A stretch of DNA of 64,000 bases, taken from Spirometra erinaceieuropaei (lineage: Eukaryota; Platyhelminthes; Cestoda; Diphyllobothriidea; Diphyllobothriidae). Shown here in pieces: positions 32,496-44,763 of this stretch. Every line of letters starts with the position of its first letter. Position 1 is the stretch's first letter. The stretch spans positions 277,039 to 341,038 of the forward strand of contig CACRXP010000314.1 of NCBI GenBank assembly GCA_902702965.1, in the 5' to 3' direction. Under the pieces are notes generated by a model that searched no databases, was not told the origin of the DNA, and saw only the letters and a list, made by a program, of their open reading frames with translations. The position numbers and the translations under genes are program-made.

Positions 32496-32579
32496 AATAA
32501 AAAACCTATGAAAATTCCCACCAAAAACCGAGACACAGGTAAACTCTCCCGTTTGGCCGCCGTCATCGGCCGTTAGTGT

Positions 32580-34999
32580 TTTGGACTCGCGTTCAAGCCT
32601 TGATCGTAGTGTTCTTCACCCTCAGTATAGGCAGCATCTGAAGCAATTTTATTTGTCAGTTTTCTAGACAGTTTAGGGAGAGGTAGGTTTTGTGTGTCGT
32701 GTTTCCGTACACACCACGCTATGCTATTTTGGCTTCGAGAACATGGATTGCTCTTGTTTTTGGACCGAGGCAAGGAGATAAGCAGCGGTTCCGATCGTAG
32801 GGAATTGTGTCTGAATCCTTTCGGAGTGCACGGGTTCTGACGGGGAACGCGAACTACCTCCCCGCTGAGGAATGTCGCTCACATCCGACTGACTAGGGCT
32901 CCGTACGCGTACGAATTTCATTCGTCGACGTGTAGTCCTTCAGAACGCATCTGTTTCTTAAATACTTGGTTTTTTTTCTCATCTCGAGTTCCCAACCCCT
33001 AGGGGAGGCGCACCTTAAATGCCTGCAAATCCACTAGAAACCTCGTTTCTGTTCCATGAGTGGAACTGACGAGCGTACCACTTGATCGTCTAGTAGCGTA
33101 TTCCTTCCCGCTTTTTTCAAGAATGTCTGGATCGTCAAATTGACGTTTTGTCGCATGAAAGGTTTCTTCTATTGAAAAGACGCATTTGCTGCCCGAGGTC
33201 AATTCTGGGAGACTCCAGATATATGCGGACTGGGGAAAGTTCTATTTGATTCTTTGAGGGAGGGGGTGGGGGTTAAGGTTTTACCGAGTAACCGGTCTTA
33301 CCGGCGTCACAACGATGCTGCTCTCAGGTATCGCAGTGTTCTTCGTATGGAAAGGTTAGAGCTTCTCCGTATGACTGCTCCCGTTGCTTTTTTCATAAAT
33401 GCTATCTATCGTGACTAATTTCCCGAGCCACAGCCATCTTTTTTTCGGTTTCTGGTAACCGTTCCTCACTCATTACCAGCTTTCTGTGATATATAGCAAC
33501 GAGATGACGGGGTCCTGCGGCATAATGGATTGGGCGTCCTTCTTCTGACAACGCCAGACCGGAATATCTTCCTTGGAATTGTGCTAAGTTCCTGTATTCC
33601 GTAATGAAGTCGACATAGATCCGTCGCTATTCCCGACTGACGTTGGATATTCTCGATCGCAGCTAACAGGATGTTGGCCCGTATCTCAACTGGGTAGAGC
33701 TTTTGAATTGTGCTCGATTATTCGTCGTGCTGTCCGGCCTGTATAATTGGCGTAGACTTCGCCCATCGTCCGGCAGCTACCATGTCTGTCATAGTCATGC
33801 AGATAAATGGACCGACTGGACTCAGATGAGCAATCGGGTGCAGTTTATGAAATCGCATGCCACAACTGTCCCAATCATTATACAAACCAGGCGGCAAGTA
33901 GGTCGCAGTTCACGAATGTTTGAGCACAAACGGGTCGTTAGTAGTCTCTGAAGATGGGCTTCTACAGGCCTCCGAAAGCTCGAACTAGTGCAACTGCCCT
34001 TCCTGTGATCGGGGGTTGTTTGGGTAAGATTCATTGGCGTACCGTTTGGTACCTTTCTGGTCTTACCGCCCAACTACGGTCGGGATCATGGGAGATTCGG
34101 CTGACATGGTTTTGACAGCATTTTCAAGGAATTTCGTTCGCACAGAGCCATCCTGGACGTGGCAGAATTGCCCCCATTCACGCATGCGAAGGTTTGCATT
34201 CGCGCATCTCCGACCAGCGCCATCCAAGCTTCCAGAAGAAGACGCGATGCCCTGCCTCCGTCCGAGAAAAACATCATGTGTCAACTGGCAGTCACTATAC
34301 TCAGGCCATTACCTGTTGCACAGGCGAAATCATCAAAACCCATAGCAATTAACACCACCACCACTGAAAGCACTACTTGGCGGCGTCAGTCCACCTGCCA
34401 AAAGTTCTGACAGTCACGTGAACAGAACAACTAGGGTTGCCGAACCCTGTCCTCGCCAGTGGATGGTGGGCCAATCATCTCGCAGCTCCATTCTGCGGAC
34501 TTGTGTGCGTTGAACCGCAGACTGTAGTAAACAAGGCACACGTGGACAACCAAGATCTGACACTTACCGCAGATACCAAGCCCAACACCGAAAAACGGAC
34601 CCTTTTCATTGTTACTCTTAGAGTTTGATCATTCCTTGCTATCATCCGTCTGACTCCTTTGCCCCTGCTGTCTTCTTGCCTTGATTTTTTAGGAGTTGGA
34701 TTCGAGCTCCCTGAATGTTTGGGTTCGAAAGCCTTAGTTATGCGCCCTGTGTAGTTTTTTGATAACTACAGAAAAGCAAATGTGCCGCAGAACGTTAGGT
34801 CGAGTGAATTTATGCAAAACATAGTAAACATAAACCTATTAAGCAAATGTGAACGATACGGATCACTGTGCCAACATCGAGGACCCTTGGGTACGGAATA
34901 TTTTCCAGAGATCATTTATGTGTACTAGATTTAGAGGGAAAAGAAACGTAAATATTGATGTTTGATGTTTCTGCTTAATGCTCTAACTAATCACCTCAT
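32580..34999. other. no recognised genes
   Basis: About 2.4 kb of unique-looking sequence. A plus-strand frame at 33835-33950 (VGRSSRMFEHKRVV) weakly resembles a PLE endonuclease but lacks the YIG core. Confidence 0.4.
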
Positions 35000-35039
35000 G
35001 ATACGTCAGTCATGCGTTTAACAGTCCTGGGGATTGGTC

Positions 35040-35700
35040 CCCCACAGCGGGCAGCGCTGAAGATGCGCTGGACCAAGACGGGGGGGGGCATACCGGCTCA
35101 CGGTGCGTGTCTGCCGGGTCGCGCTGAGTCCGCGCAAACCCATAGCTATTGCCATGGATGTGTGTAGCTCGTCTTAGACGTGGGCCCACGCACCACCTCC
35201 AATCCCAACACCCGTTAGTCTACAGATGCGAACAGTCGAGGAGAGACTGAGGCCGCCTCACGTCCTCACGACACATTAGCTCATTCCTCACCAATAATAA
35301 ATCTGACGAGCTTAACTCTCTCACGGCTCCCAAACAGTCGTGGCCAGGAAGGTTGCAAACTGACGGAGTCACTCGAGGGAGCATTTTGGGTTGACTGGAG
35401 GACTGTGAGTTAAGCTCCAATGGTCCCGTCTGAAAGTGACCTTTAGGACATTCTCACGCAAGTAAGATCTTGCAGCCCTTAAAGCCTGGGGTGCACATCT
35501 TGAGTGGGGACCAGGTCGTGCGTGGCAAGCACTGACGGGTTGTTTAGTTTTTTTTAGCCACTGAAACCTCACCCACCTCCAGTTGTGTTGACTTCATCTT
35601 GCCACCGGACCCAGGCACGTGAGGTAGGAGATAGAGTGTGGTAGATGCTGCGAAAGTCTGCTGTCAATATAAGGTGATTAGCACTCAAGTCACCTGTGCT
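35040..35700 (+). repeat. dispersed GC-rich repeat, copy 1
   Basis: Shares GATGCGCTGGACCAAGACGG and downstream similarity (ATGCTGCGAAAGTCTGCTGTC, GTAGATGCTGCG) with 61450-62215. The class is unknown and no frame is conserved. Confidence 0.45.
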
Positions 35701-36605
35701 GAACCCACTCCTTGGAGCACGCGGTTGGCGTCGCCGCTGTCGAACCGTCGTGTGACTGGATATATACCTGACAACTAAGTTGGCTAGCAGCCCAACGTCA
35801 GATCTTCCGGCAGCCCTATAAATCAGGCTAAAGCTGACTCAGTAGTTATCTCTGCAGCTTCGAAGTGCTAAGTGTGATTGATGACGTTTGTGTAACTAAC
35901 GTTTTCCGACTAGTAATCACTGCCTCTCAGGTTTTATTCAGACACTAGCTCAATTGCTGGTCTTAAATACCCCCCACCCACCCGCCAAACACTGTCCTGT
36001 TACCCCAAGGATGACTAGACTTGCTGCACACGTGCTTTGAAATGAACAGTGTTAGACTCTATCAGGTAGAATGGCGCACTAGTCGGAAACGATAAAAAAT
36101 TAGCCTTATTTCCCTGAAAGCGGACTTCTTTCCTCTTCAGAACTGGTCTCCTCAGAATAAGACTCAGGGCGTTGACGACTGTCATCGCAATTACGCTGTC
36201 TTATGGCGTAGAGTTATGGCGGACAGGCATGACCACTTCGACGTAAGCTTTTTTCGAGGAATACTAAAGTGTCAGGAACGGATCTCGGACAGTGGAGTCC
36301 TAGATTCGGTTGTCATGCCGGGCATCTATAGTATGCGGCAGCAGATCCGACTCATGTGGAGCGATCGCACCGTGAGGATGCCTGAAGAACGCCAGTCCAG
36401 TCAACTATTGTGTGCCGAAGTCGCTGGGCAGCCCGCACGTAAATTCACTAATAAAACAATGCAAGGACACCATAAGGTCACCTGAAGAACCTACAAATCA
36501 GCCAGGAGACCTGATAAGGTCTCATAGAGGCGGGATTGCTGTAAAACTGTTAAAAAAGAGTAAAAATTATGGAGGTTAATCGCATGGCGTAAGGCCTGGC
36601 TCGTA
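35701..36605. other. no recognised genes
   Basis: Nothing recognised. A short frame at 36216-36485 has no known motif. Confidence 0.4.
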
Positions 36606-36656
36606 TGGCACACATGGCCCGTAAGGCACAACGGAACGAGTGAGTTCCGTAAGGAC
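36606..36656 (+). mobile_element. SINE tail fragment
   Basis: GGCCCGTAAGGCACAACGGA then GAGTGAGTTCCGTAAG is the SINE 3' part, joined directly to a PLE-2 fragment. Confidence 0.6.
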
Positions 36657-37165
36657 GAGACCGAAATTCTCGCTAGAGGTGACAACCGCATGAGCCGGGA
36701 GCTGCTTGAGTCATGGTTTACTGGCCCCCAGTCCATTAACAAATGCAATGATCTTCCACACTCGGTGCTGAGACTTCGCCTAGACGGAGTAATTGGCCAC
36801 CCGGGGAGCGCGCAGGCGAACACTGCTCCCAACGTCAGGGTCAGTGGGTCAGATGGTCGAGCAGTCATCACACCAACATCCAACGCACGTGATGAAATTG
36901 CAGAAATTGCCGACGCGAATGTCGGCCATCAAGCAATTAGCACACCAAGTGTGACGATCCCGGATGAAGGGGGGAGCCGTAAATATTCATAGGTACTCGG
37001 TTGCATGGCGACTGCAGCCTATAAATACTGCAGCCCCTTGTGCATGAACTACCGGTATCCGCTATTGCCTCCGGTAATGGGTTCAAGCAGAAATCCGAAA
37101 TGTCAGGCGAATGAAGCTCTTCTTCCAGCGATCGTGTCTTCTTCTTCATGACTACTTCCTGCGAA
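36657..37165 (+). pseudogene. PLE-2 fragment (endonuclease end, C-terminal tail, terminal repeat)
   Basis: Begins in mid-domain (ETEILARGDNRMSRELLES), then WFTGPQSINKCND and the tail ending DEGGSRKYS with TAG at 36990-36992. The terminal repeat has the TATAAATACTGCAG box at 37019 and a decayed ribozyme motif at 37070-37103 (helix and GAAATGTC kept, CUGAUGA lost). Confidence 0.78.
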
Positions 37166-37566
37166 TCGTCTCTCCGCTTCTACTGACAAAGGATACCCCA
37201 CACCAGCAATGTAGACACAGTGCAATCGGACGTTCAGATCATGCATTTTTCTGACCCAGCACCTGTCGCTGTACGATGCGCCAATAAGTTCCAGGGGTTC
37301 CGATCAACATTGAGGTACCGTCTCCGGATGCGTTGACATCTCCACACCTTATACGCATACACGAAAATAAACGGAGATAGAGGTCTGGGATTCATCTACC
37401 ACACGCGCACATCAACCCACGTAGACAGTGAAAGAACCTATTCGGTCACACGCGTACACACATGAATGATTAATAAAACGCCATAAATCATTCAATCAAC
37501 GATCAGGGGATGCAGTCTGTTGGTCTCGTTGTAACTGGTCGGCAACGATCGGGCGAAGGACCCCAA

Positions 37567-37588
37567 ACACACACACACACACACACAC
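37567..37588. repeat. (CA)n microsatellite
   Basis: Eleven CA units. Confidence 0.9.
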
Positions 37589-37782
37589 GGCCGGCCAAAG
37601 GTGCCAGTCTTACAGGAAAGGTGGTAATAGGGGTTTTACGGACGGGGTCTGTGTATGCATAGAGGAATGGCAAAATAAGCATGGATAATTGGTAAATTCG
37701 TTTTTTGGCAAAAAAGTTTTCAACCATTGACATATAACAACCGAAATTAGGCAGGACAGTTAAAAAAAACAAACATTAGGTG

Positions 37783-37910
37783 TCCACAACGATCGCTTCT
37801 AAACTCCCTGAACTAAGGTCATTGTAGATAATCCATCAGACTGTCTACAACGATCGCTTCTCAAATCTCTGAGCTGTGGTCATTGTAGACAATGCACCAG
37901 ACCGTCTGCA
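37783..37910 (+). repeat. about 64-bp tandem repeat, two copies
   Basis: CCACAACGATCGCTTCTAAA and CTACAACGATCGCTTCTCAA begin two diverged units that share GGTCATTGTAGA and CAGAC.GTCT. Confidence 0.8.
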
Positions 37911-38905
37911 GCAGTCGACGCAGCCTTGCAAGATGAGACACCAAACTGAAATAATCGTGTCGGACTAAAACCAACTTAAATAATTATAGTAGGTATTATT
38001 TGTATGCCACAGATACTTGGGGGCCTTCACCCGATCCTTACCGGCTGGTAGAATATCGGATGCAAGCATGTACACCTATCGCGCTGCGACTAATACTGTT
38101 TAGAAAGATCCGCACACGCGTCCGGAGAGACTAACGTGTGGGCGGCACGCGTAGACGCAGACCTTCACTGAATCCGAAGTCTCTGTTTGGTCGGTTGGAC
38201 TGAGACAGGCCGACGAGACATGATAGGGAAGAAAGAGAGTGTGTGCGTGTGATGTCCATCCAGCCGGGATTCAGTGCTTAATTCCCCGCTGTAAACAGTC
38301 AAATGCGCTCCGATACTATTAGAAGGCGTTAACGCAGTCGTTGTTTTTGAAAATCGTCAACTAGCAAAATGCCTCGGTCATACTGAATGCTCAGATTCAG
38401 ACGGCAACGGCTCTATGACTGAAGCTCCGGACGTGTGGAGTCAGGTACCAAGCCCTGTGCGGCACACTGCGCCCACGCTCATATCCAGTCTTCCCGAATT
38501 CATCATCAGAACAAATTGGGCGTGAGGAGAGGGGTAGAGAAAGTCGGGTAAATGCATCATAAGCCTGCTTCACTATAAACCAATTCACACCAACGTTATC
38601 GCGCTAGCCTAGGCCAACGGTGAGACCCTGGCCACCACGACATCTCGAATGGAAAGAGAAGGTAGACACCAATGGGGAGGGTGCTATATTCCGTACAGAA
38701 TGAGTTGGATGGAGGTGGCAGCCGTATAAGGGCGCGTCCGGCTCTGGGTGAGCGGCATCTCCAGTGTCCGTCAGGGAATGCGTCAAAGCGTCTTACGACA
38801 GGCCAGGTCTGATGGAAGGGCATTCAGAATAAGCGAAGAGACGAGCCCCGGAAAGCAGTCTTGAAGAAGGAGACACGATCGTTGGGGCAAAAGCTTTATT
38901 AGCCT

Positions 38906-38939
38906 GACGTTTCGGATTCCTTCTCGAACCTACCATCAG
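38906..38939 (-). ncRNA. hammerhead-like ribozyme motif, PLE-2 (core damaged)
   Basis: Minus strand CUGAUGG, then a GGUUC/GAAUCC helix and GAAACGUC. The A9 position of the core is G. Confidence 0.4.
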
Positions 38940-39495
38940 AGACAACAGCAGATACGGGTGGTTCATGCACAAGGGGCTGCAGTTTTATAGGCTGCAGTCG
39001 CCATGCCACCGAGTACCTATGAATATTTACGGCTCCCCCCTTCATCCGGGATCGTCGCACTTGGTGTGCTAACGGCTTGATGGCCGACATTCGCGTCGTT
39101 AATTGCTGCAGTCTCATCATGTGCGTTGGCTGTTCATCTGATGATTGCTCGACCATCTGATCCACCGACCCTGGAGTTGGGAAAAGTGTTCACCTGCGCG
39201 CTCCCCGGGTGGCCAATTACTCCGCCTAGACGAAGTCTCAGCACCGAGTATGGAATGGGAAGATTATTGCACTTGTTAATGGACTGGGATCCAGTAAACC
39301 ATGGCTCAAGCAGATCTCGGCTCACGCATTTGTCACCTCTAACGAAAATTTCGGCTTCATCGAATTTGAATGTGTGGCCGGATCTCGTCGAATGAGCCGC
39401 AGCTTGAGAGCTGGCGTCATTTCTCTGCAATGTTGCAGCATATTCGGCCATTGGCGTTCGGAGCAGTCTTTCGGATTCTCCGACTTAGTAGCTGC

Positions 39496-39731
39496 AGCGT
39501 ATCCTGCCCGGGCCGTCAGGACATCATGCCACAAACGCGTGACAAACGAACGATCAAGGTCATGGCCCCCTGTTCACACCGTCTTTGTGCTGATTGGCCA
39601 CCCATCAGCCTATGACAGTCCCTCTTGCCATATACCCGGCCGTTTCCACAAGCCTCCTCACTTGTGCTGTCTATCGTACTCAGTACACGTCCTATTTCCA
39701 ATTAGCCTTCTGTTTTGCATACATAACAGTA
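39496..39731. mobile_element. unidentified insertion inside a PLE-2 endonuclease
   Basis: Other PLE-2 copies are continuous here (CTCCGACGTAGTTGCTTTGTC); this one is split between TTAGTAGCT and TCTTTGTCTGC. No coding or tRNA-like signal is seen in the 235-bp block. Confidence 0.6.
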
Positions 39732-39826
39732 TCTTTGTCTGCAACTGCACCAGATCCGATAAACGACTCCAGACGTTTCTTGCCGTGGCAGTGGGTCTTT
39801 CGGTTTCATTACCTGACGCCTTCATC

Positions 39827-39955
39827 CTGTAAATACTGCAGCCCCTTGTGCATGAACCACCCGTATCTGCTCTTGTCTCTGAGGATGGGTTCAAGCAGGA
39901 ATCCGAAACGTCTGGTGAATTGAGCTCTTGTCCGAACGATCGTGTCTCCTTCTTT
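39827..39955 (+). repeat. PLE-2 terminal repeat, plus arm of the pair
   Basis: Starts CATCCTGTAAATACTGCAG and ends after GATCGTGTCTCCTTCTT. Only the terminal region is present on this arm. Confidence 0.75.
39879..39912 (+). ncRNA. hammerhead-like ribozyme motif, PLE-2
   Basis: CUGAGGA (N7 is variable in hammerheads), U, GGGUUC/GAAUCC helix, GAAACGUC. Consensus core intact. Confidence 0.55.
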
Positions 39956-40189
39956 AGGAGGGGCTTTCATCGATCAGGTCACGGGACATGCTTGTCCCAC
40001 TGTGCGTAGTGGCTTAGTCTCAGACTAACGACACGGATAATGACAACTGGGTGGACTATTTGTGGACTAAGGACCGTATTTTTCATGCTGATAGTCACCA
40101 CTGTGCCCTTTGCCGAGCTGAAGTGTTTCTCGTTGATAGAAATAATCTACCTTTGTGTGGAGCGTAAGTTCTGGGTACGCGATCGAGGT

Positions 40190-40450
40190 CCCCTTTCTCG
40201 TGCTCATGTTGCGATCTCGTAAGCAGGCCGCCCACCACAGGTTGTGGGTTAGGCGTGGTGACTAACACAGAAAGTAACCGTTACGACCGACCTCACGGAA
40301 GCGATTTGGCCACTTTCCCACCGACTGCTGACTGGGATTAGTCGGACTGGCTCCGCTATCTGTCACTGCGCATGCGCTTCCAGGCAGGTAGTCGACTCGA
40401 TACGGGCATTCTAGAACCGCTTCGGACATGAGCAGCGAGCCTATCACTTG
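40190..40450 (+). repeat. dispersed repeat, copy at 51060-51300
   Basis: CGGACATGAGCAG, GATACGGGCATTCT and GCTGACTGGGATTAG recur in the same order and strand at 51140-51290. Class unknown. Confidence 0.6.
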
Positions 40451-40552
40451 GCCATGGTCAAAATGTGGGCGTCCACACGCCTATCCACTAACTGCTTTGG
40501 AACCAAAATTGCTGCCTTATTGCTAATGGTAGAGGGGAAAGCGTAGTGATCG

Positions 40553-40745
40553 CGTTACCAAACGCACTCGTCCTGCTGTGCCTTGGTAGCCCCTCTTAAG
40601 CCCCGAAGCAACAGTTCGATCGTTCGAGCCTCGGGGATGCGTGTTTCGGGTTAAGTACAGCTGGCAGATAACGGTTAACAAGCCAAAACTGGTCGTTCCA
40701 GTCTCCCTTGTCCTTGTCGGGAATGCTATTCTGCTTATCGCTAAT
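40553..40745 (+). mobile_element. diverged SINE
   Basis: Box B-like GATCGTTCGAGCCTCGG and the body (AACAAGCCAAAACTGG, CCAGTCTCCCTTGTC). The box A region is poor. Confidence 0.55.
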
Positions 40746-40771
40746 GGCCGCCAATCATTTATTTCAAAATT

Positions 40772-41280
40772 TGGGTGCTGAATGGCTTTTACCCGCGCCC
40801 CATGCGAACTTTTGACTTCAACTACAGGCAACTCAATTACAGGCAACTGCGTGGCGATCTCATCCAAACCTACAGGATTGTCAGAGGCCGTGTGTGCGCC
40901 CTAAACTTTGATGAATTCTTCGAATTGGCCGGGACTGACCGTCTGCGTGGTCATTCCTTCAAACTGCAGAGGAAGCTGGCTCATTCGGACGTCCGACGGA
41001 ACGTCTTCTCTCACAGGGTCATTGGGGCATGGAACGGGCTCCCTGATGCGGTGGTTCTTTCCGAAACTGTCGAATCCTTCGAGTGTAGACTAGATGCTCA
41101 TTTGTTGAGAAACTACTGTGCATACAATAACGATTGTTTCAGCGGCGGCAGTTTGCGCCTGGCTAACACTTACTGCTAACTTTTGAATTTCCGCATTTGC
41201 TGGTGTAATTGTTGATTCTATTTCTGTTTATCGATATGAATAGGGAGCTCAAGGGCGAAAGCCTCATTCCCTTAATAGAC
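40772..41280 (+). pseudogene. LINE-D-like ORF2 C-terminus
   Basis: A 134-residue open frame (40775-41179): RQLRGDLIQTYRIVRG, TDRLRGHSFKLQRKLAHSDV, NVFSHRVIGAWNGLPDAVV, ESFECRLDAHLL. This is the common end of non-LTR RT proteins and parallels 12306-12575. It is 5'-truncated but without internal stops. Confidence 0.78.
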
Positions 41281-42020
41281 TGACTTTGCCTCGGGTAAGA
41301 CACGGAAATAGGAACTCCCCGTACTACAAGTGGCTTGGTGCTAACGTCCAGGAAGAGTTCTACTTCCCCTGTCCTAAACCTAATCATACCCCTAACCCCA
41401 ACTTCAGTCTCTCTGGACTTCGGCACAAGGTCACCTGTACTAGGGAGGAATCTTATTCCCATGTTCCGACCTCTCCCGTGATACATTCCTGTCTTGCGTC
41501 CGGATTTAGTAGCATTTGAAGGGCGCACAGATCGATGGTCACGTGAGCGTGCCTCGAGGCCTGCGTGCGCGCGTCGCCCTACGGGGGTGGCAAGGAGACG
41601 CGAGCGTCAAGTGTCATGTGAGAACCACTCAGTGCCAGCTTGCTAAATAGATGATTACGGAGTTTGCATACTTCTGTAGTTCGCCGTGTTCAAGGTCGCA
41701 TGCGCACATGTTCCATCTACTCTAAAAGAGCAAGCATGTGATTCCAGGGGTGGCCTTCTGCGGCAGTCAATACGAACTACTATGTTAGGATCCAGACTTC
41801 TAAAAGGCCCCTGAAATGCTACTGGATGAGAAAGAACAAGTCCGAAGAACTTAACTACGGTCAGCAATCTGATTTATGCGCCTACTGGTGGTGTCTGGTG
41901 CATGACATCGACTGAGTGTAGACATCTTATGAGGTTGTGATATTATGTACCATCACATTTTTTCATTAACTTTGGTATGGGAGCGACCATTAATTGTCCG
42001 ATATTATGGATATTTCACAT
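41281..42020. other. no recognised genes
   Basis: Nothing recognised apart from weak similarity of 41545-41640 to GC-rich repeat material near 53300 and 61990. Confidence 0.4.
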
Positions 42021-42523
42021 ACAGTGCGTGACCGATCTCATGAAATGTTAACCAAAATTCTGGAATGCGTTTTCGATTAGGAAGGATTAATTAAGCGGGG
42101 TTGTTATACTGATTATCATGCAGCATAACCCTATAACATTTCGGACTCACCAAGATGTCGGCTTTTGAATGCACTTCTTTTTGACCTGCAGAAATCACAC
42201 TCGGTAAAAAATGACTACTTACGCAGCATGCATGTTTTCTATTGATTTTCAATGGTCTTATAAATTCAAACATATTTTATTGAAAACATGCACAAAGATA
42301 TGCTTTTTTTGTTCATTTGGCAGGAAATTACATTGTCTTTATATTTTATGCCCGAAAGAAGTATGTATTTAGGTTTTACAAAAGTTTATAATTATGAGAT
42401 TTTTAAGCTCGTGCGATGTCCATGCATGCAAGACCGCACATGGCCGTTTACTAATGCTCCTCATGAAATGTACAACACAGTCCGGATCCATTTAAAAATC
42501 TCATGAACTCTATGTGGTATCTT

Positions 42524-44070
42524 CCCTGCCAGCACCAGCCCCGTCTAGCCCCGCCTGGCCCCCTCAATAATGGCGGGGCTAGAGGGGGCCATGAGGGGGC
42601 TAGGCGGGGCATGCAACGCGATAGCCCCGCCTGGCCCCACCAGCGAAAAAAATGCGCAGGGAACGCCACATCCCCGCCCACTTTGGGCACCACTTTAAAA
42701 TATCGTCCTGTATACCGAGTCCCCTGAGGCGCAGTGCCTCACTGTTCCCACATGTTACACGTAGGAACCCACCCTGCGTACGTAGAGTACTACGGTATTA
42801 CATAGTACTCACAGTGACCCCGCCGCACACGTGCCCACTAATCGGCAGCCAATATCAAATACACGCGACGCAAATTCAAGTGAATGAGTTATTTATTGTA
42901 TAAACGAAAAATTAATTAGAAAATATGTACAATCATAATAAATGTCAGTGCCAGTATATACATGGACTTCAACATATGTTATGCCATTTAGTTGTGCGTT
43001 CCAGAAGTCCCCGCTTCGACGGCTGGTTCCTATAGTTGAAGAAAAACAATCCTTTGGAAAACACATGGTTGATGGAAGGGAAGTAATACTTTAAAATTTA
43101 AATGACAATTTTTACACTAATTAAGTTCACTGCAGCAGTATGAATATTTAACCTAAAATATGTTAATTTCATTGATGGTAATTACCGTGTCTTCAGATAG
43201 AGACAGTGTGGGACAACGTGTATCATCGCTAGTCCCTCGAATTGCCTCCCGGCGTTTAGCCCGGCCGCCATACCGGTCCCTCAATCCGTGAAACTAATCA
43301 ATGACAGTCTTGCGAATCATTTCGTGGGCGCAATCACCAAAGGTAGGGTTCAGGCGAATGGCATCTGAAGTGTTAACAAATGAGGAAAACTTACCACACA
43401 TGGGTGCATATAAAGGACTACCAACAAAGGATTGTTTTCCCACTGAGCCACTCCAACAGTAGTCACGCCTTCATCTGGCGCTTAATCCGCCTGTATATGG
43501 TGCTTCGGTGATAGCCAGAGTAGTTACGCTTCATAATTGTTTTGGATATTCAGTATAAATTTGTATAAGTGGACTACGAACACCAAGGCTAAATACTACA
43601 TACAGAGACATACAACTCGACTACGTGAACTGGCTGTTGAGTAGATACCTAAACAATTAGCATAATATACATAAATGAACTAAGACAGCTATCAAGAACA
43701 TGAAAACAGCATTGGTTGACTCACGATATTATCTGCAATCGATTGTCAAACATACGAATTAATAACACACGCAGATTCTAGTCCGGTGGACAAATAAGAG
43801 TTTACGCAATGAGGGACTTAAACAAAACCTCAGTATATTGTGCTCATTCGCAGCTACATTCAGTGGGCGTAAACGGATGCTTTCTCCATGATTTATAAGC
43901 CAATTTTGATAAATTAGCTCCTTTTAATGCCAAAGAAGGTACAATGAGTGGTGCTTTTGAAACATATCTTTCGATGCAAATACGCTTCAAAAGGCTTCAA
44001 TCCAGAGGGGGCTCTGGCCCCGCCCAACCCGTTCCAGCCCCGCCTATGAAGGGGCCATGTGCTGGCAGGG
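42524..44070 (-). mobile_element. GC-rich TIR element, long form (1547 bp)
   Basis: Same 12-bp termini (CCCTGCCAGCAC/GTGCTGGCAGGG) and subterminal GC-rich motif clusters as the 603-bp form, in the opposite orientation. It has an additional non-coding middle of about 1 kb (42730-43730). No transposase is recognisable, so both forms are likely non-autonomous. Confidence 0.8.
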
Positions 44071-44360
44071 TTCTCAAAGGCATAGAGGAATATATGACTG
44101 TCCTTACGCGGAAAGCATGCACCTTATAAACTGAAATCGCAAAACGCTGATTCAATGGCAGATCAGGCTGAAAATTATTGGGGAATTGGGGCCTTTTTTA
44201 GAACCTAAATATACACCTTTTCCTGGTATAAAATCTAAATACAATGCTATTTTCCACCAAACAAGTTAAATAAAACATATTTTCCTGCATGTTTTCCATA
44301 AGAAATATTTGAATTTATATGACCATCGAAAATCAGTGTGAAAAAACGCATGCTACTTAT

Positions 44361-44763
44361 GTAGTCATTTTTTACGAAGTGTGGCTTTTATGGGAGGTCG
44401 AAAAGAAGTGCATTCAAAAACCGACATCCTGGCGAGTCCGGAATACTATAGGATTTTGTTGTTTGATAAGCAACCTTACAACCCCACCTAGGTAATCCTT
44501 CCTAGTCAGAAACGCATTCCAGAATTTCGGCCAACATTTCATGAGATCGGTCACGCACTGTAAGTAGTCATTTTTTACCGAACGTGGTTTCTGCAGGAGG
44601 TTAAAAAGAAGTGCATTCAAAAGCAGACATCCCGGTAAGTCCGAAATGTTATTGGGTTATGCTGCATGATAATCAGAATAAAAACCCCACTTAAGTAATC
44701 CTTCCTAATCGGAAACGCATTACAGAATTTTGGCCATTATTTCATGCGATCGGTCACGCACTG
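44361..44763 (+). repeat. 200-bp direct duplication in the right foldback arm
   Basis: Two units (44361-44560 and 44564-44763) begin GTAGTCATTTTTTAC and end CGGTCACGCACTG; about 80-85% alike by eye. Confidence 0.85.

Larger units (their letters stand above)
37166..38860. other. intergenic, with microsatellite and small tandem repeat
   Basis: No coding similarity recognised. It contains a CA run and a two-copy tandem repeat listed separately. Confidence 0.45.
38865..39826 (-). mobile_element. PLE-2 copy, minus arm of a head-to-head pair
   Basis: Minus strand: linker piece, GVVYRIW-type endonuclease start (39780-39735), a foreign block of about 235 bp at 39496-39731, then HAATLQRNDASSQ to SWFTGSQSINKC-like sequence, tail and terminal repeat. 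The endonuclease is therefore split by an insertion. A plus-strand terminal repeat abuts it at 39827. Confidence 0.75.

Noticed and set aside
33835..33960. PLE endonuclease remnant (VGRSSRMFEHKRVV)
   Set aside because: Only a short stretch resembles the family and the YIG core is missing; too weak to annotate.
37783..37910. CRISPR-like repeats
   Set aside because: Only two long, diverged tandem units without spacers, in a eukaryotic genome.
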